A DNA stretch of 53,343 bases from Bacteroidales bacterium (GTDB taxonomy: Bacteria > Bacteroidota > Bacteroidia > Bacteroidales > UBA7960). The DNA lies in NCBI GenBank assembly GCA_003559735.1, contig PWKN01000166.1, positions 1 through 53,343 of the forward strand, read 5' to 3'. The notes under the pieces are model-generated. The model did no database searches. It had not been told where the DNA came from and saw only the letters and a program-made list of their open reading frames with translations. This document shows, piece by piece, positions 47,155 through 53,343 of the stretch (position 1 is the stretch's first letter; every line of letters begins with the position of its first letter). The translations under genes and the position numbers were made by a program.

Positions 47155-48858
47155 ATGTCGAAACAGCAAGACATTTGGCTGAAAGCAGCTGTTATAGGAA
47201 GCTTATGGGGGGCATCCGAAATAGTGCTCGGAAGTTTCCTCCACAACCTGCGCATTCCGTTTAGCGGCAACATCCTGACTTCCATCGGCATAATTGTAAT
47301 GGTTGCCGGTCACCGTCTATGGCCGCAGCGGGGCGTTCTGATACGAGCCGGACTGATCTGTGCTGCTTTAAAATCTTTGTCACCCAGCCATGTGTTACTT
47401 GGGCCTATGATATCGATCATGATGCAGGCCATCCTTATGGAAGCCGCAACCGCTGTGGGAAAAAAAAGTTATGCCGGCTATGTGGTGGGAGGCGGACTGG
47501 CAGTTAGCTGGAACCTTTTGCACCGGATCCTCTCAGCAATGGTATTGTACGGAAGCTCACTAATTGCATTGTATCAGAACCTGATAGACTTTTTAATAAA
47601 CCAGACCGGATGGGATACGGATGGTTATTGGATTCCCCTGACCGTTTTATGGGGTGTTTTTTTTCTATGGGGCGCAGCGGCAGGCATTGCGGGTATATTG
47701 GTCTCAAAGGCAGCAGCAAATACTACCCGCACCATGAATATAACTTATGAAAAACCAGCAGCTGCAAACAACATCGTCCGGAAACAATCCGGCAAAATAT
47801 GGCCACTGATGCGTCCCATAGGTGTGCTTGCATTGCTGGTTGCCGGTTTGTACAGCGTATCATCCCTCCCCCTCATTTATAAACCGGTATTCCTGTCTCT
47901 CTTTCTCATCGCAACCTCCCTGTATAACCGGATGGTCGTATTCCGTTTCCTGAAAAGAAGAGGGCTGTGGGTGGGGATAAGCATCATGGTATTGCTGTCT
48001 GGTTTTTTAATGGGACCCCACCACGGGTTTAGTGGCGAAGGGGTTATCGCCGGACTGGAAATGGCAATGCGGGCTGTTTATGTGGTTGTTGGCTTTGGAA
48101 TTATAAGCAGTGAATTAAAAAAACCCGAAATGGCCGGCTTGTTCAGTGGAAAGAAAATGGCACCCTTTCTTTCTGCAGTAAGGGTCGCATTTCAGACCAC
48201 ACCCATTTTACTGGACCAAATCCCGGCAAAACAAGCATGGCGACATCCTGCCAGGGTGCTTGCCAGTATGGTGGGTGGAATGGAGCATTCACTGAACCAA
48301 CTGCGCATGCATCAAAAAGAGAAAAGAAACGCTCTGGTGGTGAGCGGCCTTAAAGGGATCGGCAAGACAACCCTAACCAGGAAGGTCGTTGAACTGATCA
48401 TGCAGGCAGGTGTTCAACCCGAAGGGATCCTTGCACCTGCCGTTGTTGAAAATGGCCGGCGTGTCGGCTATATGGTCCGCCGGATCGGGAGCGGGGAGGA
48501 AATGGTGTTGTGTAAGCAGCAACCGCAGCAAAACGAAAAAATGCCGGGCCGGTATACATTCAACAGGGATGCCATAAGGTTTGGAGAAGAACCGTTAACA
48601 CCCGGCAATCTCTGTGAAAAAGATTTGCTGGTGATCGATGAACTGGGACCTTACGAATTAAAAGGCATGGTCTGGGATCCAATATTCAGGGAGGTGTTGA
48701 CATACTGGGACAAGCCCGTCCTGCTTGTTGTGCGTGAATCGTTGATTGACAGTATGGCAAAAAGATACGGACTCAACATCACCGGTGTTTTTTATGCAGA
48801 CAAAACCACGGCGCAGGCAGTGGCAGAATCCATTACCAGGTGTTTGAAAAATCAATGA
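47155..48858 (+). CDS. Membrane protein fused to a THEP1-type NTPase
   Basis: A 567-residue fusion not recognised as a described protein. Residues 10-185 contain about six hydrophobic helices (LWGASEIVLGSFLHNLRIPFSG; VLLGPMISIMMQAILMEAAT) that look like an ECF S component. Residues 220-365 form a second membrane part ending in a charged segment (ILLDQIPAKQAWRHPARVLASM) reminiscent of an EcfT coupling region. Residues 392-567 form a nucleoside-triphosphatase of the THEP1 kind with Walker A GLKGIGKTT (398-406) and Walker B LLVIDELGPYEL (491-502). A one-protein importer is an inference only. It lies between dmsC (24-base gap) and mobA (4-base overlap), so a link to molybdenum-cofactor supply is plausible. 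Confidence 0.75.
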   Translation: MSKQQDIWLKAAVIGSLWGASEIVLGSFLHNLRIPFSGNILTSIGIIVMVAGHRLWPQRGVLIRAGLICAALKSLSPSHVLLGPMISIMMQAILMEAATAVGKKSYAGYVVGGGLAVSWNLLHRILSAMVLYGSSLIALYQNLIDFLINQTGWDTDGYWIPLTVLWGVFFLWGAAAGIAGILVSKAAANTTRTMNITYEKPAAANNIVRKQSGKIWPLMRPIGVLALLVAGLYSVSSLPLIYKPVFLSLFLIATSLYNRMVVFRFLKRRGLWVGISIMVLLSGFLMGPHHGFSGEGVIAGLEMAMRAVYVVVGFGIISSELKKPEMAGLFSGKKMAPFLSAVRVAFQTTPILLDQIPAKQAWRHPARVLASMVGGMEHSLNQLRMHQKEKRNALVVSGLKGIGKTTLTRKVVELIMQAGVQPEGILAPAVVENGRRVGYMVRRIGSGEEMVLCKQQPQQNEKMPGRYTFNRDAIRFGEEPLTPGNLCEKDLLVIDELGPYELKGMVWDPIFREVLTYWDKPVLLVVRESLIDSMAKRYGLNITGVFYADKTTAQAVAESITRCLKNQ

Positions 48859-49418
48859 CCATGGATACAGTAACCGGCGTTGTGCTTGCCGGAGGCCGGA
48901 GTCGTCGCTTCGGACAAGATAAGGGACGCTATCCGTTCAGGGGAAAACCGCTGGCAGAACATGCACTGGAAATTATTTCTCCCCATTGCTCTGAACTGCT
49001 TATCTGCAGCAATTCAGTGAATGCCTACAAGCATTTTGGCGTGCCGGTCGTAGAAGACATCCATAAAAACTGCGGTCCGATTGGTGGCATACATAGTGCA
49101 CTCAAGCACGCAGCCGGACAAACTGTGGTTTGCGTCCCATGCGATTGTCCGTTTATACCTGCTGAAATGATTGGTTATTTACTGCAACGGTCAGAAGATC
49201 ACCAGGTCGTTATGCCACACCACAGGTCATTTATTGAAACACTGTGTGCCGTCTGGCAGAAAAACAGTTATCCCCACCTGGAAAAAGCAATCAATGAAAA
49301 AAGATACAGGATACTGGATGCGATACAAACAATGACTGTGCTGCTGGTCAACCCCGAAAACGAACCATTCTACCACAACAGGGTGTTCCATAACATTAAC
49401 CGAAAAACAGATCTGTAA
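48855..49418 (+). CDS. mobA: Molybdenum cofactor guanylyltransferase
   Basis: Adds GMP to Mo-molybdopterin to make the guanine-dinucleotide cofactor used by DMSO-reductase-type enzymes. The 187-residue protein has GVVLAGGRSRRFGQDKG (nucleotide-binding loop), PVVEDIHKNCGPIGGIHSALK and the metal-binding VPCDCPFIPAEM. The ATG at 48855 makes an ATGA overlap with the upstream stop; ATG 48861 is also possible. Its place directly after the molybdoenzyme and fusion genes ties it functionally to them. Confidence 0.93.
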   Translation: MTMDTVTGVVLAGGRSRRFGQDKGRYPFRGKPLAEHALEIISPHCSELLICSNSVNAYKHFGVPVVEDIHKNCGPIGGIHSALKHAAGQTVVCVPCDCPFIPAEMIGYLLQRSEDHQVVMPHHRSFIETLCAVWQKNSYPHLEKAINEKRYRILDAIQTMTVLLVNPENEPFYHNRVFHNINRKTDL

Positions 49419-49424
49419 CCTCCG

Positions 49425-49625
49425 TTATTCATTCAACCACCACATCCACGCATTGCGGTAAGACAATGAGCCGGCAATGACCATTTTATGTTTACCGCCA
49501 CAAAGCGGACAGAGAAATAACCGGGAGCGCCCTGGCCCGTTCAAACCGGACAAAAACAAGTCGATATCAATAATTTTTATTATACCTTTGAAGTGGTTTT
49601 TTACAGCGTACCGTAAAAACAGCAA
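49425..49625 (-). pseudogene. Short reading frame ending in a CPLCGG zinc-ribbon-like segment
   Basis: A 66-codon minus-strand frame in the otherwise empty 241-base gap between mobA and the peptidase E gene. Its second half, RSRLFLCPLCGGKHKMVIAGS, looks like half of a zinc ribbon and ends WMWWLNE. It could be a transposase or other relic, or chance. No partner CxxC pair is present. Presented only as a possible remnant. Confidence 0.2.
49583..49590 (+). promoter_or_regulatory. -7 element for the peptidase E gene
   Basis: TACCTTTG, about 70 bases before the ATG at 49660 and preceded by AT-rich DNA. A clear -33 TTG is lacking. Confidence 0.35.
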
Positions 49626-49659
49626 TTTTTTGAAAATGTGGAATCAAAAACAGGATATT

Positions 49660-50370
49660 ATGCACAAACGACTTTTGCTCATCAGTAATTCGACCAATTA
49701 TGGAGAGGAATACCTGGAGTACACCAGGCGCCATATAAAGCAGTTTCTTGGAAAAAATGTAAAAGAAGTGGTGTTCATACCTTATGCCGGGGTAAGCCTG
49801 TCGTATGATGAATATACTTCAAAGGTTGAAAGTGTGTTCATGCAGATTGGCTACGGACTGCAATCAGTGCATCAATCAGATGATCCGGTTGCAGCGGTTA
49901 AGGAGGCAGAAGCCATTGTTGTGGGTGGAGGCAACACTTTTCACCTGGTGCACAAGATGCATGAAACAGGACTGATGGATGCCATACGAAAAAAGGCAGA
50001 AGAGGGCACCCCCTACATTGGCTGGAGCGCAGGAAGCAATGTTGCCTGTCCGTCGTTGAAAACCACCAATGACATGCCAATCATTCAACCAGTCAGCTTT
50101 GACACCCTCAACCTTGTCCGGTTCCAGATCAATCCGCACTATACCGATTCAATCATTCCCAACCATAAAGGTGAATCAAGGGAAGACAGGATCCGTGAAT
50201 TTCTTGAGCTAAACCCCGAAATGATCGTCGTTGGATTAAAAGAAGGAACAATATTGCAGGTTGACGGAGAAGACATCAAATACATTGGATCAAAAACAGT
50301 GAAGGTGTTCAGAAAAGATGAACCAACACTGGAGTTTGACAAGAACGCCAGTCTGGATTTCCTGAAATAA
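49660..50370 (+). CDS. pepE: Dipeptidase E (alpha-aspartyl dipeptidase)
   Basis: A cytoplasmic serine peptidase of 236 residues that cleaves N-terminal Asp-X dipeptides. It has the PepE motifs VVGGGNTFHLVHKM, the nucleophile Ser123 in GWSAGSNVACP and INPHYTDSIIPNHKGESREDRI with the catalytic His. The start at 49660 (MHKRLLLISNSTNYGEEYL) matches the family; the frame is open upstream to 49477, but that stretch contains the promoter and is not similar to anything. Single gene; no other peptidase gene nearby. Confidence 0.94.
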   Translation: MHKRLLLISNSTNYGEEYLEYTRRHIKQFLGKNVKEVVFIPYAGVSLSYDEYTSKVESVFMQIGYGLQSVHQSDDPVAAVKEAEAIVVGGGNTFHLVHKMHETGLMDAIRKKAEEGTPYIGWSAGSNVACPSLKTTNDMPIIQPVSFDTLNLVRFQINPHYTDSIIPNHKGESREDRIREFLELNPEMIVVGLKEGTILQVDGEDIKYIGSKTVKVFRKDEPTLEFDKNASLDFLK

Positions 50371-50488
50371 CTTGTTAACCGTTTGCTGCAGAAACATCCA
50401 TGACACATAGTCCGTATATAAAGTGAAGCATTTGGATCAGAAAGAGCGCTTAGCGTGGTCCGGCTAAAAAAAACATAATATAATTTAC

Positions 50489-51676
50489 ATGAACAGACTA
50501 TTTCTTCTTGCATGCGCGGCAGTCATTGTGCTGTTGCCTGCCTGCAAAAGCTACAGGCCGGTGGTCACCGAAAAGATCAGCGATATGGAGACAGGTTTTC
50601 CCGGCACCATCGCCTATTATGCACTTCCGCGTACAGTGGTTGTTGTCGATGTGGAAGTACAGGAAACACGGGAAATTCCCGGTCCGTATGCCGAGTATGC
50701 CGAAACATCCCTCGGACTCAATGATGTGATTTTTAAACCTTCAACGAGTTACAGGATCACTGGCATTTCTGTCAGCGGTTTTGCCGAGCCCGACCCTGAC
50801 CAGTACTATTATGTCCGGTTTCATGAAGACGAAGAAAAAAGTCTGTATGTGTCTCTTAATGAGTCCGGTATCATATACAGCGTTAATAAAGAACCCGGCG
50901 GATACGAATACCATCCTTCCCATTATGAATCGAGAGCGTATCATGATTTTGGCACCGAGGTTACATTCAATTATTTCATGGACAGCATCCTGAAGGAGCA
51001 GATTGACACCATTGTTGAGGTTATCCCTTTTGACACGATCACTGTAAGCAGGCAAACACTCAGGAGGAGCTGGGTGGAAAAGAGTCCGCGTCAGCGGGCA
51101 CAGGAGGTAGCTGAGCATATTCTGGATATCAGGGAAAAGAAACTCGATCTGATCAGTGGGTTCCAGGAGATCACATACTCAAAGGAAGCACTGGAATATA
51201 TGTACAGGGAAATGGACAACCTTGAAAATGATTACCTTGATCTGTTTACAGGCATCACCTCAACCAGGAAAATGCATTACCGGTTTGTGCACAGGCCCGA
51301 CAAGGAGGACATTGTCAGAAGGCATCCCCTGTTCCGTTTTTCCAAACAGGAGGGGCTGCTCCCCACCAATGCAGCGAGCGGTTTTCCTGCAACCATCCTG
51401 TACGACAGAAGCAGCGCCACCGATAAGCTGCGGGACCAGATCGGCACATACAGCGAAACAGGCAGGAGAAAGCCAAAAAAGGGTTTTCATTACCGTATCC
51501 CGGAATATGCAGACCTGACGGTACACGTGGGCACAGAAAAACGCGCGGAGGCAAGGATGCTGATCAGCCAGTTTGGCATTGTCACCAACATGCCGGCCGG
51601 CGACTTTCAGATAGAGTTCCATCCGGCCACAGGATCGATAAAATCAATAAAAAAGCTACCACTTGAAGACGATTAA
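50489..51676 (+). CDS. DUF4831 family lipoprotein
   Basis: A 395-residue protein with lipoprotein signal MNRLFLLACAAVIVLLPAC (Cys near 19). It has the beginning GTIAYYALPRTVVVVDVEV and the C-terminal YRIPEYADLTVHVGTEK and FGIVTNMPAGDFQIEFHP of the DUF4831 family, which is known almost only from Bacteroidota. The function is unknown. The charged middle could form a helical segment. A SDR reductase gene follows after 3 bases, so the two may be co-transcribed. Confidence 0.88.
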   Translation: MNRLFLLACAAVIVLLPACKSYRPVVTEKISDMETGFPGTIAYYALPRTVVVVDVEVQETREIPGPYAEYAETSLGLNDVIFKPSTSYRITGISVSGFAEPDPDQYYYVRFHEDEEKSLYVSLNESGIIYSVNKEPGGYEYHPSHYESRAYHDFGTEVTFNYFMDSILKEQIDTIVEVIPFDTITVSRQTLRRSWVEKSPRQRAQEVAEHILDIREKKLDLISGFQEITYSKEALEYMYREMDNLENDYLDLFTGITSTRKMHYRFVHRPDKEDIVRRHPLFRFSKQEGLLPTNAASGFPATILYDRSSATDKLRDQIGTYSETGRRKPKKGFHYRIPEYADLTVHVGTEKRAEARMLISQFGIVTNMPAGDFQIEFHPATGSIKSIKKLPLEDD

Positions 51677-51679
51677 CGT

Positions 51680-52432
51680 ATGAAATACTTTATCATTACA
51701 GGTGCAAGCAAAGGATTGGGAGCGGGCATTGCGTCAGCGCTGCTTTCTGACGACCATCATTTGTTTTGCATATCACGCGGTGAAAGCCAGTCGTTAACAG
51801 AAGAGGCAGCGGCGAAAAAGTGTACGGTGGACTTCTTTTTGTTTGATCTTGCCGTCAATCACGACATTCCGGGCCTTGTTGAAAAAATATTTCAAAAAAT
51901 TGACCGTGACCGTGCTACAGGGATATACCTGGTGAACAATGCCGGGGTCATCAAACCGGTAGGCCGCATTGAGGACACCCCTGCCGACGCGGTTGAGATG
52001 CATATGCGCGTAAACCTGCTGGCACCCATGTTGCTCACCGCTGCTTTTGTGAAGCATACAAAAGACCTGGCAACGGAAAAACGGATATTGAACATATCCT
52101 CCGGTGCCGCCCAGCATCCTTATTACGGCTGGAGCAGTTATTGTACCGCAAAAGCCGGACTGGAAATGTTTGGACGGTGCATGCATGAAGAGCAAAAAGA
52201 TGAGCCGGGTCCCGTTAAATCAATGTCTGTTGCACCGGGGATCATTGATACGGAAATGCAAACCACCATCAGGGGGACCTCAGAACGTGCTTTTATTCAC
52301 AGAGAAAAATTTGTTGAACTGAAAGAAAGCGGACAGCTTGTATCTCCATCAAAGGCAGGCAAACGGATTGCCCGGTTATTGCTCTCCTCTTCGTTTAAGG
52401 ATGGAGACATTATTGACTTGAGAGACAGTTAG
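51680..52432 (+). CDS. Short-chain dehydrogenase/reductase
   Basis: A 250-residue classical SDR with the NAD(P) motif TGASKGLGAGIA at the N-terminus, NNAG in VNNAGVIKPVG, and the catalytic Ser and Tyr-x3-Lys in NISSGAAQHPYYGWSSYCTAK. VAPGIIDTEMQ and the overall form resemble the sepiapterin/benzil reductase subgroup, which is NADPH-dependent. The natural substrate is not known. It lies between the DUF4831 lipoprotein and a DoxX-like gene. Confidence 0.88.
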   Translation: MKYFIITGASKGLGAGIASALLSDDHHLFCISRGESQSLTEEAAAKKCTVDFFLFDLAVNHDIPGLVEKIFQKIDRDRATGIYLVNNAGVIKPVGRIEDTPADAVEMHMRVNLLAPMLLTAAFVKHTKDLATEKRILNISSGAAQHPYYGWSSYCTAKAGLEMFGRCMHEEQKDEPGPVKSMSVAPGIIDTEMQTTIRGTSERAFIHREKFVELKESGQLVSPSKAGKRIARLLLSSSFKDGDIIDLRDS

Positions 52433-52458
52433 TTTTGTTGATCATAAAAACAGTGAAC

Positions 52459-52926
52459 ATGGAAAAAACTACAATTATTGAGAAAACAGCCTATCAATGG
52501 ATGGCAAAATACGGGGTTGCCCTGATGAGGATCAGCATTGGCATTGTGTTTTTCTGGTTTGGCATCCAGAAGTTCTTTCCTGGTATCAGCTCTGCAGAAG
52601 ACCTGGCTACGCGGACCATTGAGGTAATGACGTTTGGGATGATCACCCAGTCGTTGGGTATGCCCTTGCTGGCGGCATGGGAGGTAATAATCGGACTGAC
52701 ATTTCTGTTTGGCAGGTTTATGCGCGTTGCCATACCCTTGCTGTTTCTGCAAATGATCGGTACGGTAACGCCCCTGTTCTTTTTTCCGGCCGAAACATTC
52801 AACAGCGTACCATTTTTACCCAATCTGGTTGGACAGTACATCATTAAAAACCTTGTTCTTATAAGCGCAGCAATGGTAATTGGTGCTTATCATTTTGGTT
52901 ATACCATCAGCAGGAGAAAAAGGTAA
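52459..52926 (+). CDS. DoxX-like membrane protein
   Basis: A 155-residue protein with four hydrophobic helices and the DoxX-type start YGVALMRISIGIVFFWFGIQKFFPG. ATG 52459 follows the SDR stop by 26 bases; the open frame extends to 52435 without similarity. Members of the family have been linked to redox balance and to terminal oxidase or sulfur systems, but none of these is indicated here. Confidence 0.7.
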   Translation: MEKTTIIEKTAYQWMAKYGVALMRISIGIVFFWFGIQKFFPGISSAEDLATRTIEVMTFGMITQSLGMPLLAAWEVIIGLTFLFGRFMRVAIPLLFLQMIGTVTPLFFFPAETFNSVPFLPNLVGQYIIKNLVLISAAMVIGAYHFGYTISRRKR

Positions 52927-52930
52927 CCGC

Positions 52931-52949
52931 CGTTCTTTCGCAAAGAACG
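52931..52949. terminator. Hairpin between convergent genes at the right end
   Basis: CGTTCTTT, loop CGC, AAAGAACG: a perfect 8-bp stem 4 bases after the DoxX-like stop and 30 before the stop of the opposing gene. It probably acts in both directions; it lacks a long T run on either side. Confidence 0.55.
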
Positions 52950-52978
52950 CCCTTGTATTGATCGGGAGGTTGTCTCCC

Positions 52979-53343
52979 TTACCAGTGCGATAAAAAGGAC
53001 CGGATAAAATCAGCAAACCAGGGATCGTTGTTTGTTATCTTGCGGACAATGGTGTCTGGTTCTGTGGTCTTCCCGTGTATGCTTTTATAATGTTTTGCAG
53101 CCTCTGCACCGGCAACACGCTGGTGAAATGATAGTTCAGCTGATGCCGTACCCTGTATTCTCAACTTGTTCATTATTTCCAGACTTTCGGCAGGCATTCC
53201 TGAACGGGCATAATTCAGCACCGCAGATCTGAGTGTCTCTTCAGTGCTTCCTGCCATGACATAGGCAAACAGCGCCGGATGGTTTCCGGCAATCTCCTTT
53301 GCTGAGGCAAGATATTCGTTCGACAACAAAGGTTCGTCCAGTA
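52979..53343 (-). CDS. Unrecognised protein, 5'-truncated at the window edge
   Basis: The minus-strand frame runs from the window edge to a stop at 52979; 120 codons are visible. The frame stays open to the edge (LDEPLLSNEYLASAKE), so the true start lies beyond it. The visible part is helical and Ala/Glu-rich (FAYVMAGSTEETLRSAVLNYARSG), ending FADFIRSFLSHW. No known family was recognised; HEAT/TPR-like repeats are possible. Codon use looks like that of the neighbours, so it is probably real. Confidence 0.6.
   Translation of the reverse strand, partial: LDEPLLSNEYLASAKEIAGNHPALFAYVMAGSTEETLRSAVLNYARSGMPAESLEIMNKLRIQGTASAELSFHQRVAGAEAAKHYKSIHGKTTEPDTIVRKITNNDPWFADFIRSFLSHW

Overview
The window looks like a chromosomal segment of a Bacteroidota bacterium, most likely an anaerobic or facultative member of the Bacteroidales/Marinilabiliales side of the phylum. 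The signs are promoters of the Bacteroidota type (TTG-N18-21-TAnnTTTG) in front of many genes, few Shine-Dalgarno sequences, many lipoproteins with acidic or short lipoboxes, a DUF4831 lipoprotein, an HU gene with its own strong promoter, and large tricorn and M3 peptidases. No rRNA, tRNA, CRISPR array, intact insertion sequence or prophage was seen. Most genes are housekeeping or central metabolism on intermingled strands, so this is core genome rather than an island.

Layout. 1-442: decayed DNA with the C-terminal remnant of a DNA methyltransferase. 443-9283: mnmE and sucD (divergent), a beta-helix lipoprotein, a TPR membrane protein with ribH and fmt, HU, an arginase-family ureohydrolase and trmH. 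9333-14510: a murD-like ligase paired with a murL-like epimerase gene (alternative D-glutamate route to peptidoglycan), yqgE, aroK and wecB. 14567-24349: two glutamate dehydrogenases flank two very large paralogous proteins that join receiver domains to a PEP-synthase-like nucleotide-binding core; this four-gene block is the most unusual part of the window. 24439-33974: a trehalose synthase-maltokinase fusion, a class I HMG-CoA reductase, pfkA with a TPR lipoprotein, an aspartase-like lyase and a Dus enzyme. 34052-42855: an NhaC antiporter overlapping a glycosyltransferase, then ftsE, an M3 peptidase lipoprotein and a tricorn protease. 43114-49418: a DMSO-reductase-type molybdoenzyme operon (A, B and C subunits), a membrane-THEP1 NTPase fusion and mobA. 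49660-end: peptidase E, a DUF4831 lipoprotein, an SDR reductase, a DoxX-like protein and a 5'-truncated unknown gene.

How the genes work together. The molybdoenzyme block is a coherent unit: catalytic subunit, electron-transfer subunit, quinol-oxidising membrane anchor, a fused membrane/NTPase protein of unknown role and the enzyme that makes the guanine-dinucleotide form of the cofactor. The murD/murL pair suggests that L-glutamate is attached first and epimerised on the UDP-MurNAc-peptide. The two glutamate dehydrogenases differ in their cofactor loop (one E. coli NADP-like, one clostridial NAD-like), so they may serve assimilation and catabolism, with the receiver-domain proteins between them as possible regulators or phosphotransferases of carbon/nitrogen metabolism. 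All functional statements are from reading the sequence; no database search was run.
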